A model generated the notes under the pieces. The model was not told the origin of the DNA, ran no database searches, and saw only the letters and a list, made by a program, of their open reading frames with translations. 64,000 nucleotides of DNA, taken from contig NZ_NBYK01000008.1 in assembly GCF_002197985.1 (NCBI RefSeq), positions 85,334 to 149,333 of the forward strand, given 5' to 3'. Positions 9,165 to 17,844 of this stretch are shown in pieces. Origin of the DNA: Halopseudomonas aestusnigri. Lineage in GTDB: Bacteria; Pseudomonadota; Gammaproteobacteria; Pseudomonadales; Pseudomonadaceae. Made by a program: the position numbers and the translations under genes. Each line of letters starts with the position of its first letter. The first letter of the stretch is position 1.

Positions 9165-10601
9165 ATGCTCACAACAAACCTGCTCCGCCTCGGCGTTCTG
9201 CTGCTCGCCACCGCGATCCTTGTCGCTTGCCTGATCGCCGCCTGGCGCCCGATGCCCGCAGGCCTGTCTGCCAGCACCCCACTGCGCCCGGCAGACGACG
9301 CCCTGCTGCTGTTTGATCAGACCTGGCGCGACAGCAACGGCGACGAACAGATCCGGCAAGAGATCATGGACCATATCCTCGCGCTGATCGGCGAGGCCCG
9401 TGAGCTGCTGGTGATCGACATGTTCCTGTTCAACGACTTTGCCGGCACGGACAGCTATCGACCACTGTCGGCCGAGCTGACCGAGGCACTGATCCGCGCG
9501 CGCCAGCAGCATCCCGAGATGCCGGTGGTATTGATCACCGACCCGTTCAACACCCTGTACGGCGGTCTTGAACCTGCCCACTTCGCACGACTGCGCGCCG
9601 CCGGAGTAGATTTGGTCATGACCGATCTCAGCCGGTTGCCGGCGTCCAACCCGCTGTGGACCGGCATCTGGAGCCTTTGCTGCAGCTATCTGGGCAACAG
9701 CACCGAAGGGGGCTGGCTGCCGAACCCGGTTGGCCCGGGCAAGGTCACCCTGCGCAGCTACCTGCACCTGCTGAACTTCCGCGCCAACCACCGCAAGACG
9801 CTGGTGGTCGGCACCGGCAGCGAATGGAAGGCGCTGGTTACCTCGATGAACCCCCATGACGCCAGCAGCCGGCATGATAACAGCGCCGCGCAGTTCAGCG
9901 GCGCCGCGGCGCTGGACCTGCTGCAGACCGAACGCGCGGTTGCGCTGTTGTCCGGCTATCCGGCCGCGATCAACTGGCCGTCTGCGCCGGCGCTTGATAC
10001 CAGGCCCGCGGCTGGCAACCAGCTGCAGGTGCTGACCGAGGGCGAAATCGAACGGGGGCTGCTGCAACTGATCAACTCGGCGCAGGGTAACGACCAGCTC
10101 GACGTTGAGGTGTTTTATCTGTCGTCACGGCCCATCATTGAGGCGCTGATCGCTGCCCGGGAGCGCGGAACCCGGATACGCGTGATGCTTGACCCCAACC
10201 GCGATGCCTTCGGCCGCGAGAAGAACGGCATTCCCAATCGACAGGCGGCATGGGATCTGCACGACGCCGGCATTGAGGTTCGCTGGTGCGCGACCGTCGG
10301 GGAGCAGTGTCATCGCAAGTGGGTTCGTCTGGACAGGGCTGACGGCAGTGCCGAGCTGATCACCGGTTCCGCCAACTTCACCCGGCGCAACCTGCACGAC
10401 CTCAATCTGGAAACCAGCGTACGGCTGGTCAGCCGCAGCGACGACCCGCAGATCAGCACCCAGCGAGCCGACTTCGAGCGCCAATGGCAGAACGCCAACG
10501 GTGCGGTCTACAGCCTGCCCTACGCAGACTTTGCCGATCACAGCCGTTGGCGCTATCTGGTCTATCGCTTTATGGAAGCGAGCGGCCTCTCAACCTTCTG
10601 A
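9165..10601 (+). CDS. phospholipase D-like (HKD) protein, membrane anchored
   Basis: 478 aa from the ATG at 9165, which begins a hydrophobic segment (about 6-24, LGVLLLATAILVACLIAA). Two PLD half-motifs are present. The first, NHRKTLVVG, has His and Lys but Gly where Asp is usual, followed by TSMN. The second, CHRKWVRLDRADG, has the complete HxKxxxxD and GSANF. Proteins of this type cleave or transfer phosphodiesters, for example cardiolipin synthases and phospholipases. The mature part faces the periplasm. Divergent from ydbH. Substrate not predictable. Confidence 0.8.
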   Translation: MLTTNLLRLGVLLLATAILVACLIAAWRPMPAGLSASTPLRPADDALLLFDQTWRDSNGDEQIRQEIMDHILALIGEARELLVIDMFLFNDFAGTDSYRPLSAELTEALIRARQQHPEMPVVLITDPFNTLYGGLEPAHFARLRAAGVDLVMTDLSRLPASNPLWTGIWSLCCSYLGNSTEGGWLPNPVGPGKVTLRSYLHLLNFRANHRKTLVVGTGSEWKALVTSMNPHDASSRHDNSAAQFSGAAALDLLQTERAVALLSGYPAAINWPSAPALDTRPAAGNQLQVLTEGEIERGLLQLINSAQGNDQLDVEVFYLSSRPIIEALIAARERGTRIRVMLDPNRDAFGREKNGIPNRQAAWDLHDAGIEVRWCATVGEQCHRKWVRLDRADGSAELITGSANFTRRNLHDLNLETSVRLVSRSDDPQISTQRADFERQWQNANGAVYSLPYADFADHSRWRYLVYRFMEASGLSTF

Positions 10602-10630
10602 GCGCCGCCGGGCGCCCATATCCGGGACGG

Positions 10631-10675
10631 CCGCACCACCGTGCGGTCGTGACCACGGACACGGCGTGCCGTGTC
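10631..10675. repeat. REP-like double hairpin left of the IS110 element
   Basis: Two hairpins: CCGCAC/GTGCGG (10631-10646) and GACACGGC/GCCGTGTC (10658-10675). The segment TGACCACGG-CACGGC matches a second copy at 12058-12084 on the other side of the IS, so the transposase gene is bracketed by REP-like sequence. Confidence 0.65.
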
Positions 10676-10679
10676 TACG

Positions 10680-11985
10680 AAACGGTATTTTTACCCGGCT
10701 CAGTGCGCACAGTTAAGAACCGCCGAGACCCGCAACACCACACCTATCAGCACCCCTGGCGTAGATACCGTCTTCCCGGTCAGTGTGCAAGCGCTCTGAT
10801 CGGGTCGAACGGCTGACCTGATTTCAGTACGCCGTAGATGATGTGCAGCAGCTTACGCATGGCGGCGCAGACGACTAGCCGACCTGTTTTCCCGCGTTCC
10901 GCCAGCCTTACTTTCATCGCTTTGATGACCGGATTGTAGGTCATCGCCGAGAGGGCTGGCATGTACAGCGCTGCGCGTAATCGGCCTGACCCGGTGCGCG
11001 AGATGATCGTCTTGCCTTTGTACCGCCCGGACTCCTGCAAGCGTGGGTTAAGACCACAGAACGCTACCATTTGCCGGGCGCTATCGAACCGCAATGGGTT
11101 ACCCAGTTCTGCCAACAGCAAGGCTGAGGTGCCGTCGCTAACGCCATCAATGCTCTTCATTAGTTGCTTTTGTTCTCGCAGCCCCGGGTCATTGTCGATG
11201 TGATCGTTAATCGCCTTGCTGATCAAGGCTATCTGACCGTCCAGGTGCTCCAGATGAATGCGGATGGAGGCTTGGGCTGATTCTGCGCTAACGTCCAGAC
11301 GGTTGCGCTCCATCTGCGCCAACTCCTGCAGATCGGCAAGCCGACGTACCAGGCCGCGTAGCTGACGGATGCTCTCTGGCTCGGGCTCCCAAGGACGCAG
11401 CTCTTCCAGATGGCGCTGTGCGTAGCGGGCGATCAACTTGGCGTCAGTCTTGTCGGTTTTAACCCGGCGCAGCTCGCTTTGCGCATATTTGGCGATGCGT
11501 GCAGGGTTGATGACACAGACCTGATAGCCCCGCTGATGCAGATGCGTCGCCAGCGCTTCGTGGTACACGCTGGTTGCCTCCATCAGCACCCAGCAATGTG
11601 GCTCGGCGTGCTTCTCTAACCATTGGTCAAACTGCTTGAAGCCTTCGGGGGTGTTCGCCAGCTTGGCCTTGGTGCGGTATTTATCGCGCTCCAGCGGTTT
11701 GGCGATGTCGAAGGTGTGCTTGGCGATGTCGATTCCGATAACACAGGTCATGGGGGCCTCCGGCTCTGTTGACAGGCGATCGTCACCACACTCTGTTCTA
11801 CCTTGCGAATACGTGCTCAGGCGCTCAGCGCCGGCACCAGATACCGTTCGAACTGTCTGAGTGTGTTGGCAGGAGACGGCCCATCTACAGACCAAGCTCT
11901 TGAGGCTTCAGGGGCACGACGACCTGTCACCTGCCGCCCGATGATCAGTCGGGGACCATGGTCACAGGGACCAAAGTCAACATAC
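10680..11985 (-). mobile_element. IS110-family insertion sequence (approximate limits)
   Basis: A single IS110-type transposase gene with about 100 bp of non-coding DNA on its 3' side and about 235 bp on its 5' side, placed between REP-like palindromes at 10631-10675 and 11989-12084. IS110 elements lack classical terminal inverted repeats and often use REP sequences as targets, so exact ends cannot be fixed from one copy. The limits given are the inner edges of the REP copies. Confidence 0.7.
10780..11751 (-). CDS. IS110 family transposase
   Basis: 323 aa, full length for the family. The N-terminal DEDD RuvC-like domain starts with GIDIAKHTFD and contains DKTDAKLIARYA. The C-terminal Transposase_20 domain contains SALLLAELGNP, MVAFCGLNPRLQESG and the serine-containing region SRTGSGRLRAALYMPAL. 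An upstream in-frame ATG at 11895 adds 48 unrelated residues and is rejected. IS110 transposases are RNA-guided recombinases that use a bridge RNA from the element's non-coding end. No frameshift or stop is seen, so the gene may be functional. Confidence 0.93.
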   Translation of the reverse strand: MTCVIGIDIAKHTFDIAKPLERDKYRTKAKLANTPEGFKQFDQWLEKHAEPHCWVLMEATSVYHEALATHLHQRGYQVCVINPARIAKYAQSELRRVKTDKTDAKLIARYAQRHLEELRPWEPEPESIRQLRGLVRRLADLQELAQMERNRLDVSAESAQASIRIHLEHLDGQIALISKAINDHIDNDPGLREQKQLMKSIDGVSDGTSALLLAELGNPLRFDSARQMVAFCGLNPRLQESGRYKGKTIISRTGSGRLRAALYMPALSAMTYNPVIKAMKVRLAERGKTGRLVVCAAMRKLLHIIYGVLKSGQPFDPIRALAH

Positions 11986-11988
11986 AAG
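11752..11988 (-). other. IS110 non-coding end, candidate bridge-RNA region
   Basis: About 235 bp upstream of the transposase contain no convincing reading frame, although a gene-free stretch of this size is unusual here. In IS110 elements this side can encode the structured bridge RNA that pairs with target and donor DNA. A 10-bp palindrome (GACCATGGTC, 11954-11963) and other self-complementary stretches are present. The RNA is inferred from family knowledge, not demonstrated by a covariance match. Confidence 0.35.
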
Positions 11989-12084
11989 GGGCGCGGCATG
12001 CCGCGCCCGCGGGCGTTGCGCTTGCATCGGTCGGCCCGGGAAGCCGCCGTGCGAGCATGACCACGGGCACGGCATGCTGTGCCC
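11989..12084. repeat. REP-like hairpins right of the IS110 element
   Basis: Two palindromes with the core CACGGC-AT-GC.GTG: GGGCGCGGC/GCCGCGCCC (11989-12008, 9 bp perfect) and GGGCACGGC/GCTGTGCCC (12065-12084, one G-T pair). The second abuts the gabT stop codon and could also act as its transcript 3' end. Similar hairpins occur at 10658-10675 and 25648-25673. Confidence 0.7.
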
Positions 12085-13356
12085 CTACAGCTCGGCGAAG
12101 CAAGCGGCGATGATGTCCATGCCGGCGTGCAATTCGACGTCGGTCGCGGTCAGCGGCACCAGAATGCGAATCACGTTGCCGTATTGGCCACAGGACAGCA
12201 GGATCAGCCCCTTGTCCCGCGCGGCGGCAACAATACGGCCGGTCAGATCTGCATCCGGCGCACCGTCGGCGGTGAACAGTTCGCAGGCAACCATGGCTCC
12301 CAGGCCGCGCACATCGCCGATACGCTTATCGTCTGCCGCCAGTGCTTTCAAGCGGCCGGTGAGGATCTCGCCCACGGTACGGCTGCGCGCCAGCAGGTTT
12401 TCCTCTTCAAACACCTCCATCACCGCCAATGCCGCAGCACAGGCCAGCGGGCTGCCGGCGTAGGTACCGCCCAGGCCGCCGGGGGCGATGGCGTCCATTA
12501 CCTCCGCACGACCGCACACGCCTGCCACCGGAAAGCCACCGGCGATGGACTTGGCGAAGGTAGTCAGATCGGCAGCGACGCCCATCTGCTCCATGGCGAA
12601 AAAGGTGCCGGTCCGGCCAGCGCCGGTCTGCACCTCGTCTGCCACCAGCATGATGCCGTGCTGGTCACACAGCGCGCGCAGGCGCTGCATGAAGGCCGGG
12701 CTGGCGACATAGAAACCGCCCTCGCCCTGCACCGGCTCGATGACAATGGCGGCGATATCCTGTGGCTGGGCGTCGTTCTTGAAGATCCGCTCGATACTGG
12801 CAATCGCGTCATCGTCACTGACCCCGTGCAACGGGCAGGGGAACTGGGCGCGATAGACACCACCCGGCATCAGGCCCATACCTGCCGAATAGGGCACAAC
12901 CTTGCCGGTCATCGACAGGGTCATCATGGTGCGGCCGTGGTAGGCGCCGGTGAAGGCAATCACACCCGCGCGGCCGGTCGCGGCACGGGCGATCTTGACC
13001 GCGTTTTCCAGCGCTTCGGAGCCGGTCGTCACCAGCAGGGTCTTCTTCGCGAAGTCGCCGGGTACCTTCTCGTTAAGGCGCTCGCACAGGGCAATGTAAG
13101 GCTCATACGCCAACACCTGAAAACAGGTGTGGGTGAACTGATCCAGCTGACGGCGCACGGCATCCATCACCTTGGGGTGACGGTGGCCGGTATTGAGCAC
13201 CGCAATGCCGCCGGCAAAGTCGATGTACTGTCGGCCTTCCACATCCCATACGGTCGCGTTTTCCGCACGCTGCACCGCAATCGGGTGAATCTGGCTTACA
13301 CCACGCGCGACAGCATTGTGCCGCCGCTGCATCAGGGACTCGTTGGTCTTGCTCAT
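12085..13356 (-). CDS. gabT: 4-aminobutyrate aminotransferase
   Basis: 423 aa, class-III PLP aminotransferase that moves the amino group of GABA to 2-oxoglutarate, giving succinate semialdehyde. GSEALENAVKIARAATGR binds cofactor phosphate, GAYHGRT stacks on the ring, ADEVQTGAGRTG carries the PLP-binding Asp, and FAKSIAGGFP contains the Schiff-base Lys (about residue 267). The ATG at 13356 gives the usual N-terminus MSKTNESLMQRR; the frame extends upstream to 13410 without family similarity. It is the second gene of a gabD-gabT operon, 63 bp after gabD. Confidence 0.95.
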   Translation of the reverse strand: MSKTNESLMQRRHNAVARGVSQIHPIAVQRAENATVWDVEGRQYIDFAGGIAVLNTGHRHPKVMDAVRRQLDQFTHTCFQVLAYEPYIALCERLNEKVPGDFAKKTLLVTTGSEALENAVKIARAATGRAGVIAFTGAYHGRTMMTLSMTGKVVPYSAGMGLMPGGVYRAQFPCPLHGVSDDDAIASIERIFKNDAQPQDIAAIVIEPVQGEGGFYVASPAFMQRLRALCDQHGIMLVADEVQTGAGRTGTFFAMEQMGVAADLTTFAKSIAGGFPVAGVCGRAEVMDAIAPGGLGGTYAGSPLACAAALAVMEVFEEENLLARSRTVGEILTGRLKALAADDKRIGDVRGLGAMVACELFTADGAPDADLTGRIVAAARDKGLILLSCGQYGNVIRILVPLTATDVELHAGMDIIAACFAEL

Positions 13357-13419
13357 AACCGCCTCGCGGGAAGTAAGGGGAGCAAACGGCTCCCCGTCAG
13401 GTTGGTGCACAGGGGCGGC

Positions 13420-14880
13420 TCAGATGCCGCCCAGACAGAGGTACTTGATCTCGATGTATTCCTCGATGCCGTACTTCGAACCTTCGCGGCCAAGACCGGA
13501 GGCCTTCATGCCGCCGAACGGCGCGACCTCGGTGGAGATCAGGCCGGTATTGATGCCCACCATGCCATACTCCAGCGCCTCGGCAACGCGGAATACGCGG
13601 CTCAGATCACGGGCATAGAAGTAGGCCGCCAGGCCAAACTCGGTATCGTTGGCCTGACGAATCACGTCAGTCTCGTCGCTGAAGCGGAACAGCGGCGCCA
13701 GCGGGCCGAAGGTCTCTTCGCGGGCCACGGCCATGCTGCTGTCCACGTCGGTCAGAATGGTCGGCTCGAAGAAGAAGCCGCCCAGTTCATGCGACTTGCC
13801 ACCAGCGATGACCTTGGCGCCCTTGTCGGTCGCATCCTTGAGATGGCGCTGCACTTTTTCCACAGCGCGGGCGTCGATCAACGGCCCGGTCGTGACGCCC
13901 GCTTCGGTGCCGTCACCGACCTTCAGCTTGGCCACAGCGTCAGCCAGCTTGGCAGCGAAGGCGTCGTAGACCGAATCCTGTACGTAGATACGGTTGGCGC
14001 AGACGCAGGTCTGACCGGCGTTGCGGTACTTGGAGATCATCGCGCCCTCGACCGCGGCATCCAGATCGGCATCCTCAAAGACGATGAAGGGTGCGTTGCC
14101 GCCCAATTCCAGCGACAGCTTCTTCAACGTCGGAGCGCACTGCTCCATCAGCTTGATGCCAACACCGGTGGAGCCGGTGAAGGACAGCTTGCGCACCACC
14201 GGGTTGCTGCACAGTTCATCACCCACTTCGCGGGAGCGATCCACATCGGCAGTGACCACGCTGAACAGGCCCGCCGGCACGCCGGCCTGCTCGGCCAGGT
14301 GGGCCAGCGCCAGCGCCGAGAACGGCGTTTGCGGGGCCGGCTTGAGTACCATCGCACAGCCGGCGGCCAGCGCCGGACCGACCTTGCGGGTAATCATGGC
14401 TGCGGGGAAGTTCCAGGGCGTAATGGCCGCGGTCACACCGACCGGCTCCTTCTGCACCAGAATGCGCTTGTCGGCCTGATGACCGGGAATCACGTCGCCA
14501 TAGACCCGTTTGGCCTCTTCGGCGAACCATTCCAGGAAGGAGGCGGCATAAGCCACTTCGCCACGGGCCTCGGCCAGCGGTTTGCCCTGTTCTGCGGTCA
14601 TGATGCGCGCCAGGTCTTCCTGGTTCTGCATCATCAGCTCAAACCACTTGCGCAGTACCTGCGCGCGTTCCTTGGCGGTGCGCTGACGCCATTGCTGCTG
14701 CGCCTCGCGGGCCGCTTCAATGGCGCGACGGGTTTCTTCGCCGCCCATGTTCGGCACACTGCCAAGTCGTTCATGGGTCGCCGGATTGGCGATCTCGGTA
14801 CGGGCGCCCTTGTCGGCCTCGCACCAGTGACCGGCAACATAGGCTTGCTGGCGAAACAGGTCAGGGCAATGCAGTTCCAT
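13420..14880 (-). CDS. gabD: NADP-dependent succinate-semialdehyde dehydrogenase
   Basis: 486 aa, typical GabD length. It oxidises succinate semialdehyde from GABA to succinate for the TCA cycle. Motifs: PWNFPAAMITRKVGPALAAGC, Rossmann FTGSTGVGIKLM, catalytic Glu in LELGGNAPF and catalytic Cys in GQTCVCANR. GAGGA lies upstream of the ATG. It is the first gene of the gabDT operon; the 160 bp before it contain a perfect palindrome suited to the neighbouring MarR regulator. Confidence 0.95.
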   Translation of the reverse strand: MELHCPDLFRQQAYVAGHWCEADKGARTEIANPATHERLGSVPNMGGEETRRAIEAAREAQQQWRQRTAKERAQVLRKWFELMMQNQEDLARIMTAEQGKPLAEARGEVAYAASFLEWFAEEAKRVYGDVIPGHQADKRILVQKEPVGVTAAITPWNFPAAMITRKVGPALAAGCAMVLKPAPQTPFSALALAHLAEQAGVPAGLFSVVTADVDRSREVGDELCSNPVVRKLSFTGSTGVGIKLMEQCAPTLKKLSLELGGNAPFIVFEDADLDAAVEGAMISKYRNAGQTCVCANRIYVQDSVYDAFAAKLADAVAKLKVGDGTEAGVTTGPLIDARAVEKVQRHLKDATDKGAKVIAGGKSHELGGFFFEPTILTDVDSSMAVAREETFGPLAPLFRFSDETDVIRQANDTEFGLAAYFYARDLSRVFRVAEALEYGMVGINTGLISTEVAPFGGMKASGLGREGSKYGIEEYIEIKYLCLGGI

Positions 14881-14938
14881 CCGAAAAGTCCTCGTAACAG
14901 GGAGTGCTTCGGCTGTCGTAACGCATTTAAAACAGCCT

Positions 14939-14956
14939 TGTTTGATATTTCAAACA
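14939..14956. promoter_or_regulatory. candidate MarR operator in the gabD promoter
   Basis: TGTTTGA (14939-14945) and TCAAACA (14950-14956) form a perfect 7-bp inverted repeat around TATT, an 18-bp AT-rich site of the size MarR proteins bind. It lies 59 bp before the gabD start and 87 bp after the marR-type gene. Confidence 0.6.
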
Positions 14957-15042
14957 TGCTAAGCGTGCGGACGCGCGCAGGCAATACCCGGACAAAGAAA
15001 AAAGCGATGGGACAATCGATGCCCGCGAACCGGGCACCGGAA

Positions 15043-15510
15043 TCAGGCGGCGGTTTCGCCGTCGAACAGTTCGGGGCGTACCTGCTGACCTTCTTCAAGC
15101 AGCCCGGCAACCCGCTGCAAACTGGCCAGCAGCATCAGTTGCTCCCAGTCTGCCAGTTGGCCAAAGCGCTCAAGGAAGGCGCCCGGCAGCAGCGCGGGTT
15201 CGGCCTGAATGGCCGCCAGCCCCTTTTCGGTCAGGGCCAGATGCACCTTGCGCTTGTCGCTGGTACTGCGCACCCGATGCAACAGGTCGCGACTTTCCAG
15301 ACGATCAATGATGGTACTGAGCGTGGCTTGCGATACACTCACCTGCCGCGCCAGATCTCCCAGGGTGCTTTCTCCCATGGCCTTGATGCTGTGCAGAATG
15401 AGCAGTTGAATGGGCGTCAGGCCACTGTGGCGACCAAGACGCTTGGCGTGAATCTCGCTGGCGCGCTGCAAACGGCGCAAGGCAAGATAAAGATCGTGCA
15501 TCATATGCAT
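15043..15510 (-). CDS. MarR family transcriptional regulator
   Basis: 155 aa. Winged-helix MarR fold: SGLTPIQLLILHSI (helix 1-2), STLGDLARQVSVSQATLSTIIDRLESRDLLHRV (recognition helix), then the wing with RSTSDKRKVHLALTEKG, where DKR is the family signature. GGGAGGT lies 8 nt before the start codon. It is encoded immediately upstream of gabDT on the same strand, with a palindrome between them, so regulation of GABA catabolism and of itself is likely but inferred. The ligand is unknown. Confidence 0.9.
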   Translation of the reverse strand: MHMMHDLYLALRRLQRASEIHAKRLGRHSGLTPIQLLILHSIKAMGESTLGDLARQVSVSQATLSTIIDRLESRDLLHRVRSTSDKRKVHLALTEKGLAAIQAEPALLPGAFLERFGQLADWEQLMLLASLQRVAGLLEEGQQVRPELFDGETAA

Positions 15511-15753
15511 GCGTTATACCTCCCGACGACGAAGACGCTCCTTACAAAAGTTACAGCAAGAAAAAGAGCATCTCCCATAAAAACCTTAATAACGCGCAAA
15601 GATACACCCAATTTACTTTCACTTCAAAGCAATAAGCCTCGTTCGGCTCCCCCAAATCCCCCCTGCCATTCCAGCTGCCCTGACAAGAGCCCCCCTGATA
15701 GACTGCTGTCAGACACCGCCGCTCAGGCGAAACACATCCGATAACAACAGTCC

Positions 15754-17835
15754 GTGCCGATGAAACCCACTTCGTTCCGAGTCGTGATCAGCAGCGCGTT
15801 GCTCTGCACAACCCACCCCGCGTACAGCGCCCCAGATGCGCTCAAACTGCCCTCCCAGACCGTGCTCGGTGCCAGCGATGACAGCCGTGACCTGAGCCTG
15901 CCACTGGCGCGCAGCAGCCTGTTCGCCGAGCAGCTACCAACAGCCAATCTCGGCGCCAACCTGTCAGAACCCCTGCAAAGGGTGCCGGGCCTGCTTGCGC
16001 TGAACCGCCAGAACTACGCTCAGGATGTACAGATTTCATCCCGCGGCTTCGGCGCCCGTGCCCAGTTCGGCGTGCGCGGCGTGCGCCTGCTGCAGGACGG
16101 CATCCCACTGACCATGCCCGACGGCCAGGGCCAGCCAGCGTTATTCGATCTCGATAACCTGCAACGCATCGAAGTGCTGCGTGGCCCGCTCAGCAGCCTG
16201 TACGGCAACGCCTCTGGCGGCATCATTCAAGGCTTCAGCAGCGAAGGCAGCTACTACCCTACCCTGAGTAGCCGCAGCAGCATCGGCAGCGACGGACTCT
16301 GGCGAGAACGCCTGAAGTACGGCGCTCAATATGGCGACCTGAATGTCGCCGCCAACGTTTCCCGGCTCGAAACCGACGGTTACCGCGACCACAGCGAAAC
16401 CCGCCGCGACATGGCCAACCTGCGTCTGGGCTGGGATATCGACGATGCCTCCAGCCTGACCCTGCTGTTCAGTGCGCTGGACCAGCCGGATACCCAGGAC
16501 CCGCTGGGCCTGACCGCCGCCGCGCTGGCCGCTGACCGCCAGCAGGCCGTCGCCCAGGCCGAGCGATTCGATACCCGCAAAAGCGTCAGCCACCAGCAAG
16601 CCGGGATGAACTACCAGCGCCGTCTGGCCAACGATGACCAGATCACCGTAATGGTCTACGGCGGCGAGCGCGACGTGCAGCAGTTTCTGGCTTTCCCAGG
16701 CGATTCGCAGTACTCCGGCGGGGGCGTCATCGAGCTTGATCGCCGTTTCGGCGGCAGCGAACTGGGCTGGCAACGCGACACATCGGTGTTCGCGTTGCCG
16801 GTCACGCTGGCCGCGGGCCTTGGCTGGAATTATCAGGGCGAAGGCCGCAAGGGCTTTGTAAACCAGTTCGGCCGCAAGGGTGGTCTGCAACGTGACGAGT
16901 TCAACCGGGTAGAAAGCCGCGAAGCCTACCTGATCAGCACCTGGCAGCTGGCACCGCGCTGGAGCCTGACTGCCGGCGCGCGCTACAGCAAGGTCAACTT
17001 CGATTCCGACGACAAGTACCTGGTCGACGGTCAGGACGACAGCGGTTCGGTCCGCTACGACGAAACCACGCCGGCACTCGGGTTGAGCTACCAATGGACA
17101 CCGACCGTCAGCGTCTACGCCGCCGTTGGCAAGGGATTTGAAACACCGACCGCACAGGAACTGGCCTACCGTCCGAACGGCAGCGGCCTGAATCTGGACC
17201 TGCGCCCGAGCACCGCCGATAACGCCGAGATTGGCTTCAAGCTGCGCCGTGACCGGACGCAGATGGATGTGGCGCTGTTCCATACCCGGGTCGACGATGA
17301 AATCGTCACCGGCGAGCCGCAGCTGAACACTGACCGCTCCACCTATGCCAATGCAGGAAAATCGACCCGTCGCGGCGTCGAGCTGAGCGTCGAGCAGCAG
17401 CTTGCCTCAAGCCTGACGGGCTACCTGGCCTACACCTGGCTGGACGCGCGTTTCGACCGCTACATCAACGGTAACGGCGATGATCTGGCCGGCAACCGTC
17501 TGCCCGGCGTACCGCGCCACAGCCTCTACGCCGAGCTGGCCTGGCAACCGAACGAACAGGTGAGCACCGCGCTGGAAATGCAGAGCCTGAGCCAGCGCTA
17601 CGCCAACGACGACAACAGCGCCGAAGCCGCAGGCTATGCGGCCTTCAACTGGCGCGCCAGCTACCGCCAGCAGCTCGGCAATCTGCAGCTGGAACCGTTC
17701 GTCCGCATCGACAACCTGACCGACCGCGAGTACATCGGCTCACTGATCGTCAACGGCGCCGGCGCACGCTACTACGAACCGGCGCCGGAGCGCAGCTGGC
17801 TGCTTGGCCTGGACGTACAGTACCGCTGGGACTGA
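15754..17835 (+). CDS. pqqU: TonB-dependent outer-membrane receptor, PqqU/YncD-like
   Basis: 693 aa. Signal peptide (about 1-25), plug domain with NRQNYAQDVQISSRGFGARA, GVRLLQDGIPLTMPDGQGQ and IEVLRGPLSSLYGNASGG, then a 22-strand barrel with VGKGFETPTAQELAYRP and NAGKSTRRGVELS, ending in the strand VQYRWD. These stretches resemble E. coli YncD, identified as the PQQ importer PqqU, better than siderophore receptors. An alternative ATG lies at 15760. No PQQ-biosynthesis gene is in the window, so a role in scavenging PQQ is an inference from similarity. Confidence 0.8.
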   Translation: MPMKPTSFRVVISSALLCTTHPAYSAPDALKLPSQTVLGASDDSRDLSLPLARSSLFAEQLPTANLGANLSEPLQRVPGLLALNRQNYAQDVQISSRGFGARAQFGVRGVRLLQDGIPLTMPDGQGQPALFDLDNLQRIEVLRGPLSSLYGNASGGIIQGFSSEGSYYPTLSSRSSIGSDGLWRERLKYGAQYGDLNVAANVSRLETDGYRDHSETRRDMANLRLGWDIDDASSLTLLFSALDQPDTQDPLGLTAAALAADRQQAVAQAERFDTRKSVSHQQAGMNYQRRLANDDQITVMVYGGERDVQQFLAFPGDSQYSGGGVIELDRRFGGSELGWQRDTSVFALPVTLAAGLGWNYQGEGRKGFVNQFGRKGGLQRDEFNRVESREAYLISTWQLAPRWSLTAGARYSKVNFDSDDKYLVDGQDDSGSVRYDETTPALGLSYQWTPTVSVYAAVGKGFETPTAQELAYRPNGSGLNLDLRPSTADNAEIGFKLRRDRTQMDVALFHTRVDDEIVTGEPQLNTDRSTYANAGKSTRRGVELSVEQQLASSLTGYLAYTWLDARFDRYINGNGDDLAGNRLPGVPRHSLYAELAWQPNEQVSTALEMQSLSQRYANDDNSAEAAGYAAFNWRASYRQQLGNLQLEPFVRIDNLTDREYIGSLIVNGAGARYYEPAPERSWLLGLDVQYRWD

Positions 17836-17844
17836 GCCCAAACA

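Noticed and set aside
12079-15744. Very long plus-strand frame opposite gabT/gabD
   Set aside because: It is the antisense shadow of two well-supported genes and of marR; the sequence has no family features.
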